A DNA stretch of 64,000 nucleotides, taken from Pectobacterium sp. PL152. Its GTDB lineage: Bacteria > Pseudomonadota > Gammaproteobacteria > Enterobacterales > Enterobacteriaceae. The stretch lies in contig CP091064.1 in the NCBI GenBank assembly GCA_021907015.1, forward strand, positions 4,774,001-4,838,000, in the 5' to 3' direction. The notes below the pieces were generated by a model, which saw only the letters and a program-made list of their open reading frames with translations, was not told the DNA's origin and searched no databases. A program made the translations under genes and the position numbers. Positions 20,908 to 30,800 of this stretch are shown piece after piece (position 1 is the stretch's first letter; every line of letters starts with the position of its first letter).

Positions 20908-20936
20908 AATGTACAACCTAGGTTGTCACTTATCAA
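20908..20936 (-). promoter_or_regulatory. rdgA promoter with a 14-bp palindromic operator in the spacer
   Basis: On the minus strand TTGATA, a 17-nt spacer, then TACATT. The spacer contains most of the perfect palindrome ACAACCTAGGTTGT (20913-20926). The -10 ends 6 nt before the ATG. A second, longer inverted repeat, ACAACTT...AAGTTGT, lies upstream at about 21003-21030. An autoregulated repressor promoter is inferred. Confidence 0.55.
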
Positions 20937-21180
20937 GCGGGTATTAATCTTGTTTAAAAAAACCAAAGTTATCTTTCATGGTGGACGCACGAGTTGTTCA
21001 TTAAAGACAACTTTAAAAACGATTTAAGTTGTTATTTAGGGCTGCAAACCCGTCTGGATAGATGAGATAACGCTGGCATATATAGGCGCGATTGCTCGAC
21101 TATCAAAAATCCTAATAAGTATTAGGCGGTCATAGTATCATCTTATTCCACCCCTGATTTGCTTTAAACGTGTGTGTCAC

Positions 21181-21194
21181 TTGATCTAAATCAC
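21181..21194 (+). promoter_or_regulatory. Candidate FNR/CRP-type site
   Basis: TTGAT-CTAA-ATCAC matches the FNR consensus at 9 of 10 half-site positions, and extended to ATCACA it also resembles a CRP site. It lies 107 nt upstream of the small gene at 21301. The palindrome CCTAATA-AG-TATTAGG at 21111-21126 lies further upstream. Confidence 0.45.
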
Positions 21195-21300
21195 AATCCG
21201 ACGGCATGCATTTTGCTCTTATGGAAATCCCGCTGTGGGAAATATAACCAATAAATTCGTTTCATTAAGCATGCGCATGACTGCGTGTCGCGGAGGATGT

Positions 21301-21540
21301 ATGTCTGTAATTCGCACGTGTTTAAGTCTGTTTGGTGGTGATACGGTAATCGTTCGGTGTGCAAATACATTTGAAGTGCAAATGAGCAATGGTGAACAGG
21401 AAACATTGGCTGAAGAGAATAGTGCTACGCAGGATTCTATTTGTCGTCATGCGGAAGGCGAAGTGTATTTAACGGTACCTTATACCGGGATTTGGGATGT
21501 TGTGATCCGAGCAAAAACGACACGCCTGAGCATTCAATAA
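21301..21540 (+). CDS. Small orphan protein, DUF1883-like
   Basis: A 79-residue soluble protein that I cannot assign. The pattern GDTVIVRCANTFEVQ early and TGIWDVVI near the end resembles the small DUF1883 domain. There is no signal peptide or membrane segment. The start at 21301 is chosen because GGAGG lies just upstream; an open frame continues 22 codons further up without support. Its neighbours are rdgA and a c-di-GMP signalling gene. A candidate FNR/CRP site lies upstream. Confidence 0.6.
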   Translation: MSVIRTCLSLFGGDTVIVRCANTFEVQMSNGEQETLAEENSATQDSICRHAEGEVYLTVPYTGIWDVVIRAKTTRLSIQ

Positions 21541-21566
21541 CCTATTTTCCTGCCTGATGATTCCTC

Positions 21567-21639
21567 GGTTGGTTATATTCTGTTAATAACTTGATAATAT
21601 GTTGTCGTTATCAATCGTGAAGATTTGAATATACCAACC
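21567..21639. repeat. Nested inverted repeat downstream of the small gene
   Basis: Outer arms GGTTGGTTATATTC (21567-21580) and GAATATACCAACC (21627-21639) pair with one bulge. Inner arms TTGATAA (21591-21597) and TTATCAA (21608-21614) pair perfectly. No T run follows. The rest of the 413-nt gap to the next gene is AT-rich with nothing I can name. Confidence 0.5.
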
Positions 21640-21953
21640 GTCCCCTCCTTTCTTTTTCTTCCATTGTTCAACGTTGTGAGTGCGTCGGTATCTTTCTATT
21701 TCGCTTTTCATCTATCATCTTAATTGATACTTCCACTTGTTATTATTAATGATTCGAAGGGATGATAGAGTCTGGATCTTTTGCCATACTCAACACTCAG
21801 CCGCTACGCGTCGTGATTCTAGGCAAGAGAAGGGGCTTTGGTTTGATAACACTGGCCCGCTGTTCTTATCGTGCTCATTGCTGCAACATTTTGGATTTAT
21901 AGCTAAATTTTTGTCTAATCTGAACATTAAATACGATGGGAGTGGGGGAACCC

Positions 21954-24119
21954 ATGAGTCGTGCCCCAATAAGCAAAGATGAAGACAAACGTCTTGCTGC
22001 TCTTCGTGAGTATGGAATTAAGAACGTATTATTTGACCCGAGTTTGAGTAACCTGATTAGTCTGGCCGCTAACATTTTTAGCGTGCCTATCGTTTTGGTG
22101 TCGTTGGTGGAGGCTGAACGCCAACTGTTTGCCGCCAGTGTGGGGGTTCCTTTTTGTGAAACGCCTCGCGATATCTCCTTTTGCGCGCATACGATCCTAA
22201 AGAAAAAGATCATGGTGGTGCCCGATGCACTCAAGGATGCGCGTTTTAAAAGTAACCCGCTGGTTGTGGGTGTTCCCTACATTCGTTTTATGCCGGTATC
22301 CCCTTAATTACGCCGTCCGGGCATGCCATTGGCACCTTGTGCATTATCGATTTAAAACCCAGAGCGACATTCACCAAACGTGATGAGCATAATTTGCAGG
22401 ATCTGGCTTCATTAGTGATGGACAAGCTGGAAATGCGGCGTTTGGAGCTGGCGCGTAAAGCCAGTCAGGTCCGTTTTGAAAATATTGCCAATACCTCGCC
22501 TGATACCATTCTGTGCGTTAATGAGAAGGGGATGATCACCTTCTGGAATACCGCCGCGGAACATATGCTGGAATATACTGACGAGGAAATTATTGGTCGC
22601 AGTATTAATACCATCGTGCCCGATGCCTTTGTCGTACAGCTTAATCATCTGGTTGCCGACCGTGATTCGCTGATGAAAGGCGTGACGCTGGAACTGAATG
22701 TGCAAGCCAAAAGCGGTAGCCTGGTCCCGGTTGAATTGTCGGTTTCTATGTGGGAAGACAACGACAATATTAGCTATGGCGCAATATTGCGCGACATTAC
22801 AGAGCGGCGACGCAATGAGGAACGCCTGTTTTTGCTGGCGCATCTGGATCCGTTAACCGGGTTGGCAAATCGCACGCTGCTGACATCCAATCTGGAAACC
22901 GCGCTAAAGAATGAACCCGCAGTCTGCATCATGATGGTCGATCTGGACGGATTTAAAGATGTGAATGACAGCCTGGGGCATTCCAGCGGCGATAATATTC
23001 TGGTACATGTCGCCAAAAAAATAAAAGCCACGGTTCGCTCCGGTGATGTTGTAGCGCGAATGGGGGGGATGAGTTTGCGCTGTTGTTTCCCGGTCTGAAT
23101 GATAAAAAGTCGCGGGGAAAATTGCTGAGCAGATTATCCATGAAATTTCGCAGGCGATGATTATTGACGATCATCAAATCAATATTAGCGCCAGCATTGG
23201 GGCGGTGCTGTACCCAGAATATGGGCTGACCGTACAGGATCTTTTGACCAGCGCGGATTTAGCACTGTATCAGGCGAAATCTGAAGGCCGAAACTGTTAT
23301 CGCTTCTTTACGCGTGAGCTGCTTGAAGTTTTTCAGGCCAAGCACGCCTTCCAGCTCGAGTTCGTGCGGGCTTACGAGCAGAATGAATTTGAGATGTTCT
23401 ACCAGCCACAGGTAAAACTGGCGACAAATGAGATTGTTGGCGCAGAGGCGCTGCTGCGCTGGCGTCACCCGGAAAGAGGATTACTTGGCCCTGCCGCTTT
23501 TCTTACTGCACTGGAAAATGGCCCGTGGGCGGAGCGAGTCGGTGATTGGATTGTCGAAACGGCATGCCGGCAGGCGGCGGAATGGTGTCGGGAGAGCGAC
23601 AGCTATTTTCGCATCAGCATTAATCTTTTCAGCGCACAGTTTCGTACCGGCATGTTGGCGCAAAAAATTATGGATATTCTTGCACGTACAGGATTGCAGC
23701 CAAGCTCGCTGGAGCTGGAAATCACGGAAAATATCATCTTGCGTTACGATGAAAACATGCTGCAGCCGTTAAAAGCGCTGCGTGAAGCGGGAATCGGTAT
23801 TGCCTTTGACGACTATGGGACAGGCTATGCGTCCCTTAGTATGCTTAAAAACTACCCGGTGACTCGGTTGAAGATCGATCAGACTTTTGTCAGAACGATG
23901 TGTGAATCGCCACCGGACGCGGCGATTGTCCGAGCGATCCTGTATCTCGGGAAAAGTTTTGGTCTGGGCGTGATTGCAGAGGGTGTAGAAACATTAGAAC
24001 AGAGCGAACGACTGCGGGGTAAAGGGTGTGAGGAAGCACAGGGATACCTGTTTGGGCATCCGATGCCTGCGGAGGAGTTTACTCAGCTACTGAAATTGAA
24101 TAAGCCTATAGACGTGTAA
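21954..24119 (+). pseudogene. GAF-PAS-GGDEF-EAL c-di-GMP signalling protein, frame broken three times
   Basis: A multidomain c-di-GMP protein of 722 residues after repair. The N-terminal GAF (FCAHTI motif) is followed by a PAS domain, GGDEF near residue 371 and EAL near 497. EAL-domain catalytic features (EALLRW, INLFSAQF, ELEITEN, DDYGTGYASL, LKIDQTFV, AEGVET) are kept, so phosphodiesterase activity is likely. The GGDEF motif is intact once one G is restored. Breaks: T4 22286-22289, G7 23062-23068, A5 23104-23108; one added base each restores the whole frame. The start at 21954 follows GGGGGAACCC. Confidence 0.85.
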
Positions 24120-24165
24120 GTTAGTAAATAGACGGATAACGGTTGTGCTATACCCCTCTTTTCCA

Positions 24166-24187
24166 AAAGCCAGTGTCCGCTGGCTTT
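24166..24187 (+). terminator. Possible terminator after the GGDEF-EAL gene
   Basis: AAAGCCAG-TGTCCG-CTGGCTTT, 46 nt after the stop; the T run is short. Confidence 0.5.
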
Positions 24188-24286
24188 CATCCTTTCGCAC
24201 GGCACACGCGGCTAATAGACTAAAAAGTGGAATCCGGATCACATTTTTTCTATAGTGCAGGCTTGTAAACCTGTACCGGATATCCC

Positions 24287-26032
24287 GTGCACGAAATATT
24301 TGAGATGCTCCTTGCGGTCTTCGACCGCGCCGCGCTGATGCTGATTTGCCTGTTTTTCCTCACCAGAACACGTCAGTTCCGGCAATTACTGCAAAAAGAG
24401 CAACACTCGCCGGGAGAGCGCGCGACGGTGACAGCCATCTTTTCACTGTTTGCGCTGTTCGGCACCTATTCCGGTATTAATGTTGAAGGATCGCTCGTCA
24501 ACGTGCGCGTCATTGCCGTGATGTCTGGCGGTATTCTCTTCGGCCCCTGGGTGGGGATTGCGACCGGTATCATCGCGGGAGTGCACCGCTATCTCATTGA
24601 TATCGATGGCATCACTTCCGTACCTTGTCTGATTACCAGCATCATCGCCGGTATCACTTCCGGCTACATCAATAAGAAAGTCAAAAAAGAGCAGCAGTGG
24701 AGCATCGGGATTCTGGGCGGCATGCTGTGCGAATCGTTAACGATGCTGCTGGTTGTGGCATGGGCGACGCCGATCGAATTAGGGCTGGATATTGTTTCAA
24801 AAATTGCGGTGCCGATGATTCTCGGCTCTGTCTGTATTGGCCTGATTGTCTTGCTGGTGCAGAGCGTGGCGAATGAAAAAGAGGTGATTGCTGCCAGACA
24901 GGCCAAGCTCGCGCTGGATATCGCACATAAAACACTGCCGTATTTCCGCAATATCAACAGCGATTCGCTGACGGCCATCTGTCGCATTATTCGTACTGAG
25001 ATTAATGCGGATGCGGTGGCGATAACGAATACGCAGCATATTCAGGCTTATGTGGGGATTGGGGAAGAAAAATATAATATCGGCCACGACATTATCAGCC
25101 CAATGACGCAACAGGCGATTCATGATGGGAAAATCATCATTAAAAATAATGATGAACAGCACCTGACGCCAGAAATTCATTCGATGATTGTCATTCCGCT
25201 GTGGGAACACGGGCAGGTGACCGGTACGCTGAAAATCTATTATCGTCATGCCCACAAAATTACCTATTCATTACGCGTGATGGCCGTCGGTTTATCACAA
25301 ATCATGTCAACGCAAATTGAGGTATCCCGCACTGAGCAGCTGCGAGATATGGCAAATAAGGCGGAACTGAGAGCGCTACAAAGTAAGATCAATCCGCACT
25401 TTCTTTTTAATGCGCTGAATGCGATTTCTTCATCGATTCGTATTAATCCCGATACCGCGCGCCAACTGGTGATCAATCTGTCGCGTTATTTGCGCTATAA
25501 CCTCGAGCTTAACGATGATGCGTTGATCGATATAAAAAAAGAGCTGTACCAGATACAGGATTATATCGCGATTGAGCAGGCGCGGTTTGGCGCCAAACTG
25601 ACGGTGATTTACGACATCGATGACGATCTGGCGTATAAGATCCCCAGTTTATTAATTCAGCCGCTGGTGGAAAACGCGATTGTGCATGGCATTCAGCCTT
25701 GCAGAGGAAAAGGAACCGTAGTGCTGTCCGTGAAAGAGCAGGGCGATAGGCTGTTGGTGGCGGTAAAAGACACGGGACACGGTATTAGTCAGGAAACGAT
25801 GGATCGTGTGGCACGTAATGAGTTACCGGGGAATAGAATCGGCCTGCTAAATGTCCATCACCGCGTTCGCCTGCTCTATGGCGATGGTCTGCATATTCGC
25901 CGTCTGGAACCGGGAACCGAGATTTATTTCTACATCCCGCGAGAAGATAAAATACCGTCGGCCTTGCCGGATACCATTCAGGTACCGCCGCCGGGATATT
26001 CTGCTGCTGAACAAATAGGAGGCAACCCATGA
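24287..26032 (+). CDS. ypdA: Sensor histidine kinase YpdA (pyruvate sensing)
   Basis: A 581-residue LytS-type sensor. The N-terminal 5TM_5TMR_LYT membrane domain covers about residues 1-200. It is followed by a GAF domain and a His_kinase/HATPase region with [12 protein letters not shown] (His about 370) and [12 protein letters not shown]. It matches E. coli YpdA along its length. In E. coli YpdA/YpdB respond to external pyruvate and induce the transporter YhjX. It starts with GTG and overlaps ypdB as ATGA. The C-terminal proline-rich tail is longer than in E. coli. Confidence 0.95.
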   Translation: MHEIFEMLLAVFDRAALMLICLFFLTRTRQFRQLLQKEQHSPGERATVTAIFSLFALFGTYSGINVEGSLVNVRVIAVMSGGILFGPWVGIATGIIAGVHRYLIDIDGITSVPCLITSIIAGITSGYINKKVKKEQQWSIGILGGMLCESLTMLLVVAWATPIELGLDIVSKIAVPMILGSVCIGLIVLLVQSVANEKEVIAARQAKLALDIAHKTLPYFRNINSDSLTAICRIIRTEINADAVAITNTQHIQAYVGIGEEKYNIGHDIISPMTQQAIHDGKIIIKNNDEQHLTPEIHSMIVIPLWEHGQVTGTLKIYYRHAHKITYSLRVMAVGLSQIMSTQIEVSRTEQLRDMANKAELRALQSKINPHFLFNALNAISSSIRINPDTARQLVINLSRYLRYNLELNDDALIDIKKELYQIQDYIAIEQARFGAKLTVIYDIDDDLAYKIPSLLIQPLVENAIVHGIQPCRGKGTVVLSVKEQGDRLLVAVKDTGHGISQETMDRVARNELPGNRIGLLNVHHRVRLLYGDGLHIRRLEPGTEIYFYIPREDKIPSALPDTIQVPPPGYSAAEQIGGNP

Positions 26033-26778
26033 AAGCCATTATTGTTGAAGATGAGTTCCTCGCGCAGCAAGAGCTGAGTTACCTCATCAAACAGCACAGT
26101 AATATTACGATTGAGGCGACATTTGATGACGGGTTGGATGTACTGAAGTACCTGCAACATAACGAGGTCGATGCGATCTTCCTGGATATCAATATTCCCT
26201 CGTTGGACGGCGTCTGGCTGGCGCAAAATATCAGCAAATTTGCGCATAAGCCCTACATCATTTTTATTACGGCGTACAAAGAACATGCGGTGGAGGCCTT
26301 TGAAGTCGAAGCCTTTGATTACATTCTTAAGCCGTATCATGAATCACGTATCGTCACGATGCTGCGTAAACTGGAAGCAACCTGGCAACAGCGGCAAATG
26401 ACTCCCGCTGTCGACTCGGGGGCGTCTTCTGGTGCGCCGAGAAGTGCGCAGCACACCATTAACCTGATGAAAGACGAACGCATTATCGTGACGGATATCA
26501 ACAATATCTATTATGCCGCGGCGCAGGAAAAGGTCACGCTGGTTTATACCCGACGTGAGGAATTCATCATGCCGATGAATATTACGGAGTTTTGTAGTCG
26601 TTTGCCGGAAGAGTATTTCTTCCGCTGCCACCGCTCTTACTGTGTCAACCTGACAAAAATCCGTGAAATTGTGCCGTGGTTTAACAACACCTATATCCTG
26701 CGATTGAACGATCTGGATTTTGAAGTACCGGTAAGTCGGAGCAAGATAAAGGCGTTCAGGTCATTGATGCGCCTTTAA
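26029..26778 (+). CDS. ypdB: LytTR response regulator YpdB
   Basis: A 249-residue response regulator. The receiver domain has phosphoacceptor D53 ([13 protein letters not shown]), and the C-terminal LytTR DNA-binding domain runs from about residue 148 ([15 protein letters not shown]). A short Ser/Ala-rich linker joins them. The start overlaps ypdA. The presumed target, yhjX, lies directly downstream, unlike in E. coli where it is unlinked. Confidence 0.95.
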   Translation: MKAIIVEDEFLAQQELSYLIKQHSNITIEATFDDGLDVLKYLQHNEVDAIFLDINIPSLDGVWLAQNISKFAHKPYIIFITAYKEHAVEAFEVEAFDYILKPYHESRIVTMLRKLEATWQQRQMTPAVDSGASSGAPRSAQHTINLMKDERIIVTDINNIYYAAAQEKVTLVYTRREEFIMPMNITEFCSRLPEEYFFRCHRSYCVNLTKIREIVPWFNNTYILRLNDLDFEVPVSRSKIKAFRSLMRL

Positions 26779-26779
26779 A

Positions 26780-26810
26780 GGCATTTCATTCCGCGTTTCA
26801 GGCATCTCAT
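26780..26810 (+). promoter_or_regulatory. YpdB-type direct repeat upstream of yhjX
   Basis: GGCATTTCAT, an 11-nt spacer, then GGCATCTCAT. This equals the E. coli YpdB operator (GGCATTTCAT-N11-GGCATTTCAT) except for one base. A possible -10 TATACT lies at 26844-26849 with no good -35, as expected for an activated promoter. Confidence 0.8.
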
Positions 26811-26826
26811 TCCCTATTCGATCAAC

Positions 26827-26874
26827 CACTGTCAGCCCGCTTGTATACTGGCTTCAGCCCATAAGCTGACAGTG
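26827..26874 (+). repeat. Inverted repeat in the yhjX leader
   Basis: CACTGTCAG and CTGACAGTG are perfect 9-bp arms with a 30-nt loop, followed by TTTT. It could weakly terminate ypdB transcripts; the candidate yhjX -10 lies in the loop. Confidence 0.45.
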
Positions 26875-26962
26875 TTTTGATGGATTTTCTCTTCTCCACA
26901 TCAGCTTATATTTTTAGCGTACCGAGTGAATCGGACCACTTTTTTGATGTAGGGGAAAACCC

Positions 26963-28185
26963 ATGAATACCAAACCTGTTAACCGGGGATTGATTGTCCT
27001 CGGTACCATTATCACCCAAATGGGACTCGGCACGATTTACACCTGGAGTTTGTTCAATCAGCCGCTGGTGGACAAATTTGGCTGGACGCTGAGTTCAGTA
27101 GCAACGACGTTTTCCATCACCAGTTTCTGTCTGGCCTTTGCCACGCTATTTGCCGGTAAGTTTCAGGAGCGTATTGGCCTGCGTCGTTTGACCATGGTTG
27201 CTGGCATTGCGCTCGGGGCAGGGTTGATGGCGAGTGCGGTGAGCCCGTCGCTGACGCTGATTTATCTACTAATGGGCGTGGTGGTCGGTTTTGCTGACGG
27301 TACGGCTTACATCACGACGCTGTCCAACCTGATCAAATGGTTCCCAAATCGCAAAGGGTTAATCGCGGGCATTTCTGTTGGCGCATTTGGTACCGGAAGC
27401 CTGCTGTTCAAATACGTAAACAGCTTTTTGATTGCAGAAGTGGGCGTGTCAGAAGCCTTTTTCTACTGGGGATTATCGTGATGGCGATGATTCTGGTCGG
27501 TAGTTCACTGCTGAAAGAACCCGCTGCGGTGCCGGTTCAACAGGCTGCGGCTCAGGGACAGACGCGAGATTTTTCGCTGGCTGAAATGTTGGCAACGAAA
27601 GAATCGTATTTGCTGTTTATTATCTTCTTCACCGCATGCATGAGCGGCCTGTATTTGATCGGTATTGTAAAAGATATCGGTGTACAAATGGCCGGGATGG
27701 ATATGGCGATGGCTGCCAATGCCGTGTCGGCGATTGCGATTTTTAATACCGTAGGACGCATTGTCCTTGGCGCGCTTTCTGACAGTGTTGGGCGTATGCG
27801 GGTAATCAGCTTTACGCTGTTCATGACGATTCTTGCGGTATCCGTGATGACGTTCCTGCCGCTCAATCCGGTGCTGTTCTTTATCTGTGTCAGCGCGATT
27901 GCTTTCTGCTTTGGTGGCAACATCACCGTGTTCCCAGCGATTGTCGGTGACTTCTTTGGCCTGAAAAATCACAGCAAAAACTATGGCGTCATTTATCAGG
28001 GATTCGGCATTGGCGCGTTATCTGGCTCATTTATTGCCGCTCAGCTCGGTGGCTTCCAGGCTACATTTATGGCCATCATCATTATGTCAGTCGTTTCGCT
28101 GCTGATTACCTTGTGGGTCAAACCACCTAAACACCAACCGGTCAGCACTTCACTACGTGCGGATATGGCACACGCACAAAGTTAA
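26963..28185 (+). pseudogene. yhjX: MFS transporter YhjX, frame broken once
   Basis: A 12-helix major-facilitator transporter of the YhjX/oxalate-formate-like group, 407 residues after repair (E. coli 402). GTIITQ-LG-YTWSLFN at the start, LADG-like VVGFADGTAY and KNYGVIYQGFGIGAL match YhjX. The G run 27468-27471 lacks one base; adding it turns FYWGLS-stop into FYWGIIVMAMIL. It is the probable target of YpdAB and may carry pyruvate or a related acid. Confidence 0.88.
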
Positions 28186-28193
28186 TAGCATAT

Positions 28194-28221
28194 CGTGGCG
28201 GGCAGACCGTTCTGCTCGCCA
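28194..28221 (+). terminator. Possible terminator after yhjX
   Basis: GTGGCGGGCAG pairs with CTGCTCGCCAC (one G-T pair) directly after the yhjX stop. The T run is weak. Confidence 0.5.
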
Positions 28222-28287
28222 CAAGATTGTCCTGTCATAGTTCCTCTCTTACTGGCTGAAATATCGCGATACAGTTCACCACTTCCC

Positions 28288-28305
28288 CAGTCATCTCCAT
28301 GTCAC
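28288..28305 (+). promoter_or_regulatory. Candidate Pho box upstream of ugpB
   Basis: CAGTCAT-CTCC-ATGTCAC matches the two 7-mers of the PhoB box (CTGTCAT-N4-CTGTCAC) at 12 of 14 positions. The downstream genes are Pho-regulon members in E. coli. Confidence 0.5.
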
Positions 28306-28338
28306 AGGTATATCCTAGCGTCGTTATCAGCGCCGTGT

Positions 28339-28397
28339 TTTCCTAAAACACCTTTTCCAGCACGACACTTTCCTAAAAGCAGAAATTTTTCCTAAAA
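28339..28397 (+). repeat. Three direct repeats TTTCCTAAAA in the ugpB leader
   Basis: Identical 10-mers start at 28339, 28369 and 28388; the last ends 24 nt before the ugpB ATG. The steps of 30 and 19 nt are close to three and two helical turns. The function is unknown. Confidence 0.55.
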
Positions 28398-28421
28398 ACA
28401 AAGAGTACCGGAGAAAACATC

Positions 28422-29759
28422 ATGACGATTCGGTTTAGGTTCACGTCTGTTTTTCTGATGCTGTTAAATATGATCTTGCTCGTCCCGCTGTCTGCCAGGG
28501 CGGCCGTTGAACTGACGTTTTGGCATGGCATGGACAGCAACCTGAATACGGAATTGATACGGTTGGTCAACCGGTTTAACGAATCCCAGACGGCGTACCA
28601 TGTTGAACCCATCTATAAGGGCAGCTATGAACAGACGCTGGCTGCCGGTATTGCCGCGTATCGCACCGGTAACGCACCGGATATTTTGCAGGTTTATGAT
28701 GTCGGTACGCCGAATATGATACACAGCGGGGCGATTATCCCGGTGTTCGACCTATTCAAACAGGTGGGTATCGATAATGACGAAAAAGCCTTTCTACCCG
28801 CGGTGGCGCTGTTTTACAGCGACAGCCAGACCGGGCATCTGATTTCCCAACCGTTTAACAGCTCAACCCCCGTTCTCTATTACAACAAAGATGCGTTTAT
28901 TAAGGCGGGGCTCGATCCTGATAAGCCTCCGCGAACCTGGAATGAGCTGGCGTACGATGCGGCGCGGCTGCGTCAGAGTGGGATGACGTGCGGCTATACG
29001 AACGCAGGACAGCAGGGGTGGATATTGCTGGAAGCGTTTAGTGTGTGGAACGGGCTGCCGATCGCAACGAAAAACAATGGGTTCGACGGTATTGATGCGC
29101 ATCTGTTGGTAAACGGTCCGTTGCAGGTCGCACACATCACCCAGCTTGCGGAGATGATGAAAAAGAACGAATTCAGCTATTTTGGCCGCAATGATGAAGG
29201 CACCGCCCGCTTTTATAACGGCGACTGCGGCATATTAACTACCTCATCGGGCGGGCTACGCAAGATCCAGAATTATGCCAAATTTCACTACGGTGTAGGC
29301 ATGCTGCCTTACAGCGAAGACATTAAAGGCGCGCCGCAGAATACGTTTATCGGAGGGGCAAGCCTCTGGGTCATGAAAGGGAAAGCGGCCTCGCATTATC
29401 AAGGCATTGCAGAATTCCTGCATTTCCTGACGCTGCCGGAGAATGCCGCTGAATGGCATCAGATGACGGGCTATCTGCCGGTGACACAACCCGCTTACGA
29501 ACTCACGCGCGAGCAGGGGTTTTATGCCAGATACCCCGGCAGCGATGTTGCTATGAAACAGCTCACCAATAAACCGCCGCTGCCTTATACGCGCGGGTTC
29601 CGCTTGGGCAATATGCCGCAAATTCGCACCATCATGGATGAAGAGCTGGAGAAGGTCTGGGCAGAGCAGGAAACGCCACAGCAGGCGCTGGACAATGTGG
29701 TTTCGCGGGGCGATCTCCTGTTGCAGCATTTCGCACAGTCGGTTTCCCGTCATTCGTGA
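28422..29759 (+). CDS. ugpB: sn-Glycerol-3-phosphate/glycerophosphodiester binding protein UgpB
   Basis: A 445-residue periplasmic binding protein with a signal peptide (about 1-26, ending ARA). It matches E. coli UgpB throughout, including [27 protein letters not shown] and [12 protein letters not shown]. In E. coli it delivers G3P and glycerophosphodiesters to UgpAEC. No ugpA, ugpE or ugpC is present here, so it must use a permease encoded elsewhere or be a second copy. It is co-directional with the glycerophosphodiesterase gene 30 nt downstream. Frame intact; GGAG before the ATG. Confidence 0.92.
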   Translation: MTIRFRFTSVFLMLLNMILLVPLSARAAVELTFWHGMDSNLNTELIRLVNRFNESQTAYHVEPIYKGSYEQTLAAGIAAYRTGNAPDILQVYDVGTPNMIHSGAIIPVFDLFKQVGIDNDEKAFLPAVALFYSDSQTGHLISQPFNSSTPVLYYNKDAFIKAGLDPDKPPRTWNELAYDAARLRQSGMTCGYTNAGQQGWILLEAFSVWNGLPIATKNNGFDGIDAHLLVNGPLQVAHITQLAEMMKKNEFSYFGRNDEGTARFYNGDCGILTTSSGGLRKIQNYAKFHYGVGMLPYSEDIKGAPQNTFIGGASLWVMKGKAASHYQGIAEFLHFLTLPENAAEWHQMTGYLPVTQPAYELTREQGFYARYPGSDVAMKQLTNKPPLPYTRGFRLGNMPQIRTIMDEELEKVWAEQETPQQALDNVVSRGDLLLQHFAQSVSRHS

Positions 29760-29789
29760 TATTTCCCGTTTATTTGGAGTCTTTGACTG

Positions 29790-30636
29790 ATGACAAAGCA
29801 CAATAAAGGTATGACTCAGGACGTGATCGCAGCGCAAAACGCGACGGTTCTGGCAGTGGCACATCGCGGTGTTTGGACATCGGCACCGGAAAATTCGCTG
29901 GCGGCGCTGCGCGAGGCGATTCGTCTGGGCATCGATATCGTGGAGATTGATGCGCAATTGACAGCAGATAGCCACGTTGTTGTGATTCATGATGATACGC
30001 TCGATCGCACGAGCGATATGCGCGGTCGTGTTAGCCAAATGATGCTGGCGGATGTTCGTCAGGCACGTTTGCGCGGGAGCGACGGCAGTTCGGCATGGCC
30101 ATTGAGTGACGAAAAGGTGCCGCTGCTGTATGAAATCCTCGAAGAGGCGCGAGGACGGGTTGTCATCAACGTGGATGTTAAACATGAGCACGAATTTGGT
30201 GTGATCGCCCGTGATATTCGCGATAAAGGCCTGAGTGCGGGTGTGATCATGAAAAGTCCGGTTGATCTTGCTTCTGCCCATTTTCCTATTGTATCGCCGT
30301 CGCAGGATACCCAGATACCCTATATGCCGATGATCCACCTCAAGCGGGAGAAACTGCCGACATTTTGCGGCAGATTGATGACATTGGCATCGCTATTGTG
30401 GAAGCCAACTTTGATCATATTGAGGCGGTGACCGAAGCGTATGCCGAGTTTCAACGGCTTGGGGTACGGATTTGGGTGAACACGCTGGATTGCTCGCATT
30501 CTCTCGACTATAGCGACACGCGCGCCTTAGCGGATCCTGACGCCGTATGGGGGCATTAATTCGTGCGGGGGTGGGGGCGATTCAGGTCGATCACGCCGAC
30601 GCGTTTATCGATTTTCGATCAACACGGTCACGTTGA
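29790..30636 (+). pseudogene. Cytoplasmic glycerophosphodiester phosphodiesterase (UgpQ-like), frame broken twice
   Basis: A GDPD-family enzyme that splits glycerophosphodiesters into G3P and an alcohol. Catalytic motifs AHRGVWTSAPENS, EIDAQLTAD and VIHDDTLDRT are present. There is no signal peptide, so it is cytoplasmic like UgpQ. Breaks: AA at 30342-30343 needs a third A (HLKAGETADILRQ), and G5 at 30549-30553 needs one more (AVWGALIRAGVG). The repaired protein is 282 residues, ending at the TGA at 30634-30636. It forms a ugpB-ugpQ-like unit. Confidence 0.85.
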
Positions 30637-30724
30637 TACATCAGGATTAGCATCAGGCAGGACGCCGCTTTCCTTTTGAAAAATGTAAAGTTATGTGGAT
30701 TTAGTAACTGAAAAGTTAAGAATG

Positions 30725-30750
30725 CTTGAAAATGCCACGGCAACCCATAC
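30725..30750 (+). promoter_or_regulatory. Candidate sigma-32 promoter of htpX
   Basis: CTTGAAA followed after 12 nt by CCCATAC, close to the heat-shock consensus CTTGAAA / CCCCATNT. It ends 50 nt upstream of htpX, a heat-shock gene in E. coli. Confidence 0.5.
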
Positions 30751-30800
30751 GATGTAGGTGTTGCAAACTTTATCTTTCTGCGAGAGGAAATCAGACCTTT

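Noticed and set aside
29256..30338. 360-codon minus-strand frame across ugpB and the GDPD gene
   Set aside because: It runs antisense to two recognisable genes and spans their boundary; its sequence is Arg/His/Gln-rich as expected for a shadow frame.
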